From Bondarzewia mesenterica (taxonomy: Eukaryota > Basidiomycota > Agaricomycetes > Russulales > Bondarzewiaceae): a DNA stretch of 31,482 nt. Under the pieces are notes generated by a model. The model was not told the origin of the DNA, did no database searches, and saw only the letters and a list, made by a program, of their open reading frames with translations. This document shows positions 1 through 9,833 of this stretch, piece after piece. The stretch's first letter is position 1, and each line of letters starts with the position of its first letter. The translations under genes and the position numbers were made by a program. The stretch lies in contig SGPL01000189.1 of NCBI GenBank assembly GCA_004802705.1, positions 23,905 to 55,386 on the forward strand, given 5' to 3'.

Positions 1-173
1 GATCCAGANTGAAATCNAAATNAACAGAAAAAGATAATTACATGAAATACGTGGTGGTGTGTCCAGCTGAAAAAAGGAAACCAGGATTATGCTATACATN
101 CNACACNAAACCTCTAAGGAAACACGAAACNACCNCCCAGCCAGCACTCAAGAGGCAGCAATGCCCTGATGAN

Positions 174-3100
174 TCAAAACGGTGCGNGCANGCCTCCCCG
201 CACGTCCGCATCNCCATCTGCNCCTGCATCGTTGGCATCGGTNTCCAGCGCGCGCTGTGCCCTCATGGCCTGCGCTTGTGCCTGCATNGGCTCGGAGAAG
301 TGTTCGCGNAGGCGCGTCTCCNCCTGCCGTCGTATCTGTTTGNCGATAAGACGAGAGAANGCAGATGNTTGTTGAGTTGCCTCATCCNTTACGGTCGACA
401 AAATAGTGAAGACGGGTTTGACTGACCTCTCTGCCNATTGTGGTCGCTACCTGGAACAGAGGGCCGACGAGGCCGAGTTGGACGATGATCCATCTACAAA
501 TGACGTANANANAGANANGNTTCGTCAGACGATAAANCGATNGAAGGAGANNANGATTCCACNTACGCGCTCGCGATGCCGANCAACANCAGCGCGAAAT
601 ACANTGGGTTGAAGAGGACCATCATCGCCTCGTTCCAGCCNAGTAGCACGAGCACACCATACATCCAGANNGGGATCTGCGCNACGCTCGACACCGTGCT
701 CCGCTTCGCNTCGACNTAGAACGCGTCTGCGTCGCGCCGGAACCGGTTCGCNAGCTCTAGCGCCTTGGTTTCGGAGAACACGATCAGCGACGCCGCGTAG
801 TCAAANTCCTCGTCCGGCACACCNTCGCNCGGCTCGGACGGTGGTGGGACGTACTCGAGCGAGGNGTCGTTGGGCGAGATTTTCGAGTAAAGCGGGATNA
901 GCTCTAGGGTCTGATATGAGATNACNGANANGTTGTGATNTCATTGAGTCGGTCAGGCGCGCATGNTAGACTGGNAAAAGCGTACCTGGTCCTTCGCCTT
1001 CTTGAAAGCGCCATCGATGTCATCNTCCGGCTTCCATACNCTTGGAACACCGGCATCGTCATATCGGAAGCGCTCCTCNAAGTACNCACGCAGCTTGCCG
1101 AGTATGACATTGTCGNCGGTCTGCTCGTCAATCTTCGCTCGCAGAGCTAGCCATGCACGCTTGCNAAGGCTGGCGAGAGCAANNTCGTTCTCCTCGTCNG
1201 TGCAATCAAAACCTGCAATCGAACATACCGGTGTCNGATGAGAAGCGTGATGANTGAGTTTNAATCTACTGACNCTTGGCCTTNGTGAGGTAGCTCGTCT
1301 CGGCTTTGTCCAGGGTCTCCTTAAATGTCCGCAGAATGCTGTCCCACATNTCTGGNGANGCCTTGTTGAGGAGAAGGTCGACGGGTTCCGAGATCTGCTT
1401 CTTGAAAGATCGCTGTTTATCAACATAATTAGCATATAGCTTTTTAACANTGCGTCTTTGGATCAAAACCGACACATACCTCGATGGCGTTGACCATTTT
1501 CTTNGTNTCGTCCTTCCTCAGCTGATCTGACACACTCCTGAGCTCTTCNTTTAGTAATCCGAGCTCCTCTTCCCAGTTCCACGCCGCATCCTCGTCCGAA
1601 ACAACCGCCTCTTTCGCACCCTTGGTAAAACGTATTTCNCAGCGCGCGCGNGCCTTGCCAACAACCTCAGCAAAGTTGTATCCATCGACGCGCATGCCGT
1701 CGAGNATTTCTTTCTTCAAAGCAAGAAGGCAGGCCTTGTGGAGGTTCTTGAGTTGGCCGACAAATAGAGGAGAAANCGTAGAGTCGAGTACTGCAATAAG
1801 GTCNGCACGNTTACGNTTGTAGACGCCNTGGTGNTACCGGGAGGCCTCACGATCATATCGTGCTGCCANAGGGGTTCTTTANNTTTGTATGATCCGCAAA
1901 NAGNGNAANAGAATAGNACNTACATAANGCCTGCGTCCGCCAACTGCGCATCATCTCGCCAAGNCCCTCGANGATCTTGCCTGCTTCTATAGGTCTCTTC
2001 TGTGACTTGGCCTGNTCATTGAANTCAGCAAGNGCAGCAGTCGANATNTCGTCGCAACGGAATTGGGCCANCAGCTCTTGTTGAGTCGGCAGNTCNAGAT
2101 CCTTGTTCGTCTGGACTTGTTCCTGCNTAGCCANAANNTGTCANGNGAANCCNAGGGAGANNTATGAATGNCCNACGTACCCAAATTCCCTCCATATAGA
2201 ANGCAACNCCNTCCGCTGGGATCCTCTTGTGNTACGCTGANTTGAAAACANAATCCTCCCGACTCTTNTCCGTGAACCTCTTCCTCANCTCCNTTACTTC
2301 CTCCTCNAATTTGTCCGCNGCCAAAATTTTTGTGNGGCAANGCGGTGAATGCAAGATCAAAATAATCCGAGAGCTTCACATCCTGAAGCTCGGCTGGCTT
2401 AGACAAGCTGTCCCAAATACGCTGCAAGTCGGCNGTCAGAGTAGCTTGAAGGTTGACTAAAGGGGTTGTGCCGATGTGNTCGCGGATGACAAAGAGAAGG
2501 AGNGTGCGTTGATTAGAACTGGTTGATGTNTGNTACGATCAACCNTTTGGTAGGCAGTNCCAGNTGNTANNANTTCNGGACATACCTATCCTGNGTCTTC
2601 TTTCCNAANAGGCCAAGGTTCACTTCAAAAACGGTCTTCAATAGCCCCATATTGGCGCCTTGNTACAGACCGATNTGGTGTTCCCAGAGATTGACNAGAA
2701 GGACTTCAGANGAAGCCAAAGAGAAGAGAGCCGATTTTCGCTCGAAGTCCTAACACAATGCCAGATGCAANNCNTGTCAATTACAGAAGACCGCATCNAG
2801 NATCACNNAACTCACCTGATCTTCTCCTCGCTCCCGACCATCGGTACCTTCCACATCCATGACCATGACATTCATNTCCTGGCCACGGCACATCCAGATA
2901 CCTGCAATNAATAACATCAGCGAAACNTTGACATAACAATNCAGATAGCGNGAACGTTTCGACGGGANTTTAATTTACATAAAACACATGGANGCCATGC
3001 CATACACAGACGCAAACCANGAGATTGTTGGCAAGCAGATGTTNNGCNGANGNCATGTCAACCCCTATCAAGTGCTTCACTTGATCGCCAGCGAANGATA

Positions 3101-3534
3101 TCAGGAAAAGCTGGCACCAGAGCAGTGACTACTTAAAAAAGNTAGAAATAACNCANACCTTTGGTAGTCTGNTGTCGCTTTGTTTCGTCCATGACGTCGA
3201 AATTNGTGCCGAATAATCGGTTGAGCAACGTACCTGATTGNGCGCCCATGNGTGTCAANATCTACCTCACAGTTGAGAAAATAAGTTATAACCACTCACT
3301 TTTTCCCGTTGATTGCGAACCAAANACAGAGACAATGTTGTACCCGAAGCCGACATCGCGAAGGCCCCACTGCTCAATCTGGACGTTTAATTCAGNCCTG
3401 TACTGTGCTTAAGCCAANGTGCACGGAGAGTCGCTGAATTTAAAAACATACGTGAACTCCTTCTCATCATTTATGATTTGAATCCTGCCGGAGCTCCCAG
3501 TAAGGTGCCCATTGATGCTGTTTCCATTCTCCAT
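174..3534 (-). CDS. SEY1: SEY1 / RHD3 / atlastin-like ER membrane-fusion GTPase
   Basis: Dynamin-like GTPase that fuses ER tubules. Seen on the minus strand: ATG at 3534; first exon to 3452 ending ...DEKEFT at a GTATGT donor; second exon from 3397 carrying [18 protein letters not shown] and the P-loop GSQSTGK near 3300. Next come LLNRLFGTNFDVMDE (near 3170-3220), the switch/G3 block [15 protein letters not shown] (near 2820-2870) and NLWEH...[19 protein letters not shown] (near 2630-2690). Helical-bundle segments follow over 1000-2450. The C-terminal membrane hairpin lies at about 590-680 ([21 protein letters not shown], then VLFNP), with a cytoplasmic tail and a TGA at 174-176. The family is known to be about 780-870 aa, which fits. 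Many N's hide residues, so internal exon borders, especially at 400-560, and any true frameshifts cannot be settled. Divergent neighbour of the acetoacetyl-CoA synthetase gene. Confidence 0.9.
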
Positions 3535-4137
3535 GGCTTTGAACGCGTTGTGAGGTGTCAGTGGTGACTGATGCAGAGTATTATGTTTAGAAAGGGCGCN
3601 TCCGGCGCAATCGTAAGGTATATCTGGGTCGTCGGAGGTTGCAGGCGTGGCTGCGTGGGCGAGAAGATGAANGTAAGAAGGAGTTCGATGAGAAGTTGAC
3701 AGGCGTGAGGCTAAAGGCTGGACTGGATTGTGGACAAGCCACGTCGGGATAGCACGTGANCCACGTGGGCTCGGAATGCGGGGTAATTCGCGGGACGGTG
3801 TTTGGTGCTAATTCTCACTGACCACTTCGTCGACTTTGCTGGGAATCCATCCGATATCCGTTCCTCCTGACGCGATTCTAATCACACTCCTACAAATACC
3901 TCGTCAGATGACCACATTCATTACCGACCTCTGCATTCTATCACATCAGCAATTGATAAAGAGGCAAGACTCGGATGTACCTCAAATTGACAAACCGATT
4001 GCCCTCGAGTACTTGCGGACCTTCACTAAGTCCACTTAATCACGGCTGCCGCGTGATTCTGCTTCACGACAGAAGTATAAGTACCTCATAAGAGGTCCCC
4101 AATTCCACACGGAGTCCTTCTCTTGGCTTGTACCGTC
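3535..4137. promoter_or_regulatory. Divergent SEY1 / acetoacetyl-CoA synthetase promoter with paired E-boxes
   Basis: This 603-bp stretch lies between the two start codons, which face away from each other. It holds two CACGTG E-boxes only 3 bp apart (3753-3758 and 3762-3767); one N lies between them. CACGTG is the core site of fungal bHLH factors (Cbf1/SREBP type). A 67-codon ORF at 3836-4039 upstream of the synthetase start has no recognisable homology and could be leader sequence. No clear TATA box was seen. Regulation by any named factor is inference. Confidence 0.45.
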
Positions 4138-7069
4138 ATGACCGGTCAATTCTCTCAGTCCCGTCTCATCTGGAATCCTGTCCAGCCATCGCTCACTCGA
4201 GTAGAGGCTCTGCGCCGTATGGTCAATCGAAAGCATAATATAAATCTGAGTGCGTTTACAGATGCTGAGCTCTTCTCTCCCTACTGAAACGACCTTCGTC
4301 TTCGTGTGCGACAGAGGATTATCATGACCTGCACGATTATTCTGTCTCAGATTATACGTTCTGGCAGGATTTGTGGCAGTTCTTGGGCATCATATATTCT
4401 TCTCCTCCAAGCAAGGTTCCACTTTTGAATCAAATACCCTTGTCTTTCCGCTGACGTGTGGTAATATACGGGCACAGGTCCTGACAGAAGGGCGTATCAA
4501 GGAGGTCCCCCTGTGGTTTCCTGACGCGAGGTTGAACTATGCCGAAAATCTTTTATGGCGCAACGACGATGCCATCGCGATAACGGCCACAGGCGAACTG
4601 GGAAATATCACTTCCTGCACCTTTCGCGAGCTACGTGGCTTAGTTCAAAAAATGTCTGCCGCTATGAGATCACAAGGTCTGAAGGTGGGCGATAGAGTCG
4701 CGGGTAAGATCCATTTGCCTATGATGCGGATTTGCATCTCCTCCCCGTTGATGAAGGTCATACTTAAGTATAATATGGATTCCATCGGGATCACACAGCG
4801 ATAGTCACGAATGGCATAAGTGCTGTTGTCATTGCCCTCGCAACGGCCAGTGTCGGAGGGATCTTCTCCCCAACTGCGACGGACATGGGAACCAAGGTAG
4901 TTTCCCACCTGAACTTGCGACTAAGTCTTCTCCTTTTCACACAACCTCGTTGCATGTGCTGTAGGGAATTTTGGATCGTTATGGACAAATCCAACCCAAA
5001 TTTTTGTTTTCAGACACACAGGTGGCCTATGCAGGGAAGACAATCGATCTCTTGCCTAAAATTACCGAAGTGGCCAATAACCTAACTGCTAGGGGCCTGG
5101 AGCATGTCATATTACTGCCGAGTGTGAAGTCTGGAAGGGAGCCTCCCGAGTCCGTATCTAATGGCATTCCAAAGAGGTGCGAGCTATTCTCTTTTCATGG
5201 GAATAGTGGTCATCGGCAAGCATGCTGATTTCATTTCGATTCAGCGCCTCCTTATCCGTATTTCTGGCTGCAGGCGACCGTCTTCCCTTAAGTTTCGAAC
5301 AACTTCCATTCAGCCATCCCCTGTACATACTCTACTCTTCTGGAACTAGCGGACCTCCCAAATGCATCGTTCATTCCGCCGGCGTACGTATTTTCTGCCG
5401 GTTCTCGATGTAATCTATGAGGGCAGCTGATCTTATTTTGCAATCCGACAGGGCGTCCTCATGCAAACCAAGAAAGAACTGACCATCCACTTCAACCTCG
5501 ATCTCAATGACACATATTTTCAATATACCACGGTGTGCCACATGCGCCACTCCCAATACGTATATACTTGGAATACTAAACATTTTTTTCACAGACAGGG
5601 TGGATGATGTGGCCGTACATGCTTGCTGGATTATCCTGCGGCGCCCGGCTCATTCTCTATGATGGCTCTCCTTTCTACCCTGATGTGAAGTCATATCTCA
5701 AGTTTGTCAATGATCAAGGGCAAGTTGTGCTGTTATACTATCTCTCCTTCAGCAGGAACCCTAATCTGTCTCAATCAGCATCACCCTCCTTGGTACGAGC
5801 CCACGCTTTCTCGCCGAGGTCCAAGGCAGAGGCATTCATCCGCGTAAGCGACTCTACATTCCCATGTGACACTGTAGCACATGCTCACAAGCGCTTTCGC
5901 TGCAGTGGATTTGGGACGTTTCGAAGCCCTTCGGACAATTGCGTCTACCGGTGCAGTACTGACGGCCCCGATGTTTGAATGGGTGCAATCGGCTTTTGGG
6001 CCTGACAAACACATCGTCTCGTCCTCGGGAGGTACAGATATCTGCGCAGCCTGTAAGATATGTCCTGCGAGTTTTCCACCTCGATTTCTAACGAATCGGA
6101 TGCGCGCCAACATTTAGTTGTGATTAGCGTGCCCACGCTGCCGGTGTATGCAGGAGGTTAGTTTACTCGTTCACGATCTGTTTCATAAACGGCGTCATTG
6201 ATGTCGACATCGGCTAGAAATCCAGGCTAAGTCGCTCGGTGTCAAGGTGGAAATATTCGACCAACTTGGCAATAACATCGAACACACCGGACAACCAGGC
6301 GAACTGGTCTGCACGCGTCCCCACCCCTCCTTGCCGATCAAGTTCTGGGGAGATGACGAAAGGGGGACCAAGTTCTTGAAGGCCTACTATAACGTCTACC
6401 CTGGTGCGTACCTTGCGCGTGAGCTTTCATGCATTTTTGACCGTTGTTTTTTCTGTCAGGCGTCTGGCGTCAAGGCGACTTCATAGCGAGGAACCCGCGC
6501 ACCTTGGGCCTCATCATCTATGGTCGCAGGTACCGCTCTCCTCTGATGACTTCTGAGACTTCGCTAAAGCCTTTCTAGCGATGGTGTGCTTAACCCTTCT
6601 GGTGTCCGTTTTGGCTCTGGAGAGATCTATACTGTCCTTGAACAGTTTTCATTCGCCATCGACGACGCGTTATGCGTAGGTCAACGCCGCCCACAAGACA
6701 AAGACGAACGCGTTCTCCTCTTCCTCAAGATGCGTTCAGGACACAGGCTAGTTGCTGGCCTTGACGCGAAGATTCGCGAGGCTATCAGGAAAGGCTTGAG
6801 CGCGCGGCATGTGCCAAAGTATATTTTCGAGATTGAAGACATACCGGTAAGCGGAACCTTCCCCTGTGTTTAAGATTGGTTGTGACATTTGTACTTTTCC
6901 TTTCTTTCAGTACACGGTGAACAACAAGAAGATCGAGATCGCAGTCAAGCAGATCGTGTCTGGCTCTGACATCACGCCGAGCGGAACGGTCGCCAATCCG
7001 GAGTCGCTGAAGTTGTACTACAAGTATCGCGACCTCGAGCAGCTGGTCGGCGAGAGGGCTAAGTTGTGA
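4138..7069 (+). CDS. Acetoacetyl-CoA synthetase (acetoacetate-CoA ligase), 15 exons
   Basis: ATP-dependent ligase of the acyl-adenylate family making acetoacetyl-CoA from acetoacetate; cytosolic in relatives. I spliced it as 4138-4249, 4315-4415, 4478-4703, 4799-4896, 4965-5176, 5245-5383, 5452-5532, 5595-5719, 5779-5843, 5906-6052, 6118-6156, 6218-6403, 6460-6529, 6579-6846, 6911-7069. That totals 2028 nt or 675 aa, close to the human enzyme (672). Motifs in order: [30 protein letters not shown], the AMP-binding signature [11 protein letters not shown] (near 5335-5362), [81 protein letters not shown], and a C-terminal [10 protein letters not shown] holding the conserved lysine region. All junctions keep phase, so the gene looks intact. 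The symbol AACS is used in animals; I leave it blank for the fungus. Confidence 0.95.
5720..5778 (+). other. GC-AG intron in the acetoacetyl-CoA synthetase gene
   Basis: No GT donor joins VNDQG to [14 protein letters not shown]. The sequence at the exon end is GG|GCAAGT, the textbook consensus of the rare GC donor class, and the intron ends TCAATCAG. Splicing there gives an in-frame GAT CAA GGC ATC join matching the family. All other introns of this gene are GT-AG. Confidence 0.8.
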
Positions 7070-7797
7070 TTGTGCGGTCACCAGAAATTTGTTGTAGGAT
7101 GCGTTCAGGATACCTAAATGCAGCTTTCAATGTATCACCAGACACTGAATGCATCTCTTTCTCCAATTGTTTTTTTCGCTGCCTGGGTGAAGGTCATATC
7201 TATGCGAAAATGGTGCAGGAGATGGGCGCAAGCTTGTTCGTTGCTCAGTCTCAAACCCCCATACAGTATATCCGGATCAAACTGTGATTGTTCAGCTCTC
7301 CTTCCTGGGCCGAGTCCGTGGGTATTCACTCTAGTGTACGAGAGCTCCAGCCTCGTCATTCGGACCTGCTGAAATCTGTCTGCAGATGCGACCGGACTCG
7401 TAGTCTAGTCAACCGAGGATGCTCCGTCGAACCCTGATTATGATTGATCAATAGCTATTCCTGCCACTGCGTTTCACGAGAATATTACGACACGGCGTGA
7501 TCTCTCCGTGGTCAGCAAATAACACAGAAATAACACAGAAACCATGCACAAATCACACTGTCCGCATGATCTCTGGAGAATGATACAGTTACTCCAGAGA
7601 TCATGCTGAAATCATACAGAAATCCTCCAGCATCAGGAAAAGGGCACATTTACTTACCTAACTTTTTACAGCTTAAACCGGCTTGCCGCCTTGTCGGACT
7701 TGAGAGTTCTTGAGAATCACGCACAAGTACGTTTAAGTAGTCACAAGTTCACCAACTTTATTTTAAGTCTCTTCGTCTTGCCACGAGTCAAACAAGT
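7070..7797. other. Intergenic region between convergent genes
   Basis: This region lies between the synthetase stop (7069) and the end of the minus-strand broken gene. No protein-like ORF was recognised. It contains short A-rich direct repeats (ACACAGAAATAACACAGAAA, 7525-7545) and the inverted repeat listed separately. It would carry both genes' 3' untranslated regions. Confidence 0.6.
7564..7606. repeat. 15-bp perfect inverted repeat, 13-nt spacer
   Basis: GCATGATCTCTGGAG at 7564-7578 is matched exactly by CTCCAGAGATCATGC at 7592-7606. It could form a hairpin in RNA from either convergent gene or be the remnant of a small foldback element. No flanking target duplication was found. Confidence 0.75.
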
Positions 7798-9159
7798 TCA
7801 TATTATAGTGTACAAGTACTCATAAGTCAGTTGTAAGGTATCTAAATGAATAGCTACACTGCCCTGTGTCGGCATCGTCAGCTTCCGTTTGATCGCAAGG
7901 CTCATCTGGGTGCGGCGGCACCGGCAATGTTGCCCGTGGAAGCGATGAGAGGCCCAAAGATAGCAGCCGGCGCTGCGGGACTGTGCAGGGCGAGAGTCGC
8001 CGAGGGTACCTGGGAGGGTAAAGTTGAAGGTGCAATTGCAAGAGGTGGAGGGGGCGCCTACAGCGGTGGAGGTGAGGGAACTGACGCTGGGGGGACGTGA
8101 AGGTGCAGCTGAGGGTGTCAAAGGAGAAGCAGCTGCGGTCGTTGGTGAAAGAGGGTTTGCTGCTGTCATCAAAGGAAGGGCAGGAGGGGTTTGGGAGCTC
8201 AGAGCCCACCGGGGGTGGACGGGGTGCGGGGGTGGTCGTAGAGCGTGAGCAGGGTGGAGAGAATGCCCGATCTGAGGGCGCGTAGGGGCATGCTGGATGC
8301 GGCGTTGTTGGCATCAGCTTCAATGTCGCTCGATGAGAAGATGCATCTGGGTTTCTTGTGATGCTTGAAGTGGCCGAAGAAGCCTGACTTGTGGGCTTGG
8401 ATGACTTTGTTGGCTTTGGCTTGATAGTAGAGTTCGAGGTTGTGGCCCAGGAGCAGGCTGAAAGACTTGATGTCGACGGAAACAAGAACGGAGACGGTCT
8501 GGACTTGGGGCTGCGCCGATGCATGCTTGAGGCGATGGAAGTGCGATAGAAGTGCTTCTCCTTGGCTTCTTGCTCGGGGTACGAGAGGCACATGGCATGG
8601 ATGGGCTTCGCAGTGCCCTCTCCTGCTGCGACCACGGTGCTGTTAGGGAGCGCGGGGAGGTGGGCGATGACCTTGTTCACCTTCTTGTGTTCGAGGAGCT
8701 GCGCCTTGACTTTGGCGATTTAGGCCTTGGACATGACCTTGCACTTGCTCGGAGGTATGATGCCGTCGGGTCCGATGATGAGCGTGCAGATGACGAGGCA
8801 GATTCTTGGGCACGCCGATCCGCAGTGGAGAGTTTCTTGCCACATACTTCAAAGGGTTCGACGGCGCACAGGCAATTCTATTGTTCTTGCGCGCGCAAGA
8901 GCATGAGCTTATCAGGGTCGTGTGGTAGGGAGAAGAAGCGTTGGAGCGGGATGGAGAAACGGCGGACACAGGGGGTTTTGGGGGCGTCAGAGGTGGTGGA
9001 ATTAGTGGAGGTCGCGGTGCATGCGGGTAGTGCAGTTAAAGAGGTCGCGAGTGCGTTGGACACATCTGAAAGTGCTGTATGTTGTTCTGTTGCTGATGTT
9101 GCACTGGTCGCGTCACTGCTGGTGTGATTCACCACGGTCTTCTGAACACCAGAGGACAT
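7798..9159 (-). pseudogene. Broken gene of unknown function (unrecognised, likely conserved fungal protein)
   Basis: The candidate start at 9159 has an excellent context (CCACCATG). It opens a Ser/Thr/Ala-rich N-terminus followed by RRFSIPLQRFFSLPHDPDKL, then a TAG near 8878-8880. In the same frame the sequence goes on as CLCAVEPFEVCGKKL. It then shifts frame into ICLVICTLIIGPDGIIPPSK, meets a TAA (near 8720) and continues KVNKVIAHLPALPNSTVVAAG and EQEAKEKHFYRTSIAS. After another shift near 8540 it reads VQTVSVLVSVDIKSFSLLLG, ELYYQAKANKVIQAHKSGFF, CIFSSSDIEADANNAASSMP. The tail is Ser/Pro/Thr-rich to about 7798. The segments look protein-like and lie in order. Two stops and two frame changes mean decay, unpredicted introns or sequencing errors. 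I do not recognise the family. Confidence 0.5.
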
Positions 9160-9416
9160 GGTGGCAGCAGGCTTCAGTGCAATTGTAAAGATGCTGAGGA
9201 CATCAATGCCGAACACTGGGGAAGGGGGTAAGTATCTGGGTACTTGTGCGTGCGAATACGTGTTGCGACGAAGTTGCGACTTAGTAGAAAACAAAGAATT
9301 GCTTACTCATCATAATTGAAAGCCAGCTGGCGTAATGACACGCGGCCTCTCATGAGCTCTCATGTCCCTGCCCTTTCATCATCGTCGTGCTCACGGCGTC
9401 ATTCATCGTAGATGCA

Positions 9417-9709
9417 ATGCCAGTTATGCATCGCCCGGCGAGCTACATGGGAAAACTGAACACGGTCACCGCCGTTGAGGACATCGATCCCCATATCATT
9501 CAAAAATGTGCGGCAGAGGCGTCGACAGCAAAAAGTTCAAGCGGTGTACTACCAACTGGTGAGAAATTTTCTTTCTTTTTGTTTTTTGTTTGTTCTCATC
9601 ACAAGTGAGGCTGACAACGTCTGCAGGTGCATTTATGGTATCAATTCTGTGCGTACCCAGGACAGACTTTGTCTGTGATGATGCTGATTTGCCTGATGGG
9701 GCTCGTTGA
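9417..9709 (+). CDS. Possible small two-exon ORF, unassigned
   Basis: The ATG at 9417 opens MPVMHRPASYMGKLNTVTAV and runs to 9558. A GT donor (GTGAGA) and a CTGCAG acceptor ending at 9626 would join in phase to a second exon ending at TGA 9707-9709, giving about 74 aa. Nothing in it resembles MSH2 or another family I know. It sits where the missing MSH2 5' part would be expected. It could be chance. Confidence 0.2.
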
Positions 9710-9833
9710 TTATAGAACCAATGGATATCATCCCATTCGTGAACTCCTTCCCACTTCCCACCTTTTTCTCATGACAAGCTGGTGGCAAGTTACATCGCGC
9801 TGACATGCTGTACCTGCATGGACGACAGCGCAG

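Noticed and set aside
5781..6113. 110-codon antisense ORF in the synthetase gene
   Set aside because: Shadow of exons 9-10, whose sense frame carries family motifs.
8552..9127. 191-codon plus-strand ORF (and 7846-8248 plus ORFs)
   Set aside because: Opposite strand of the broken unknown gene; the minus strand has the better start context and more protein-like blocks.
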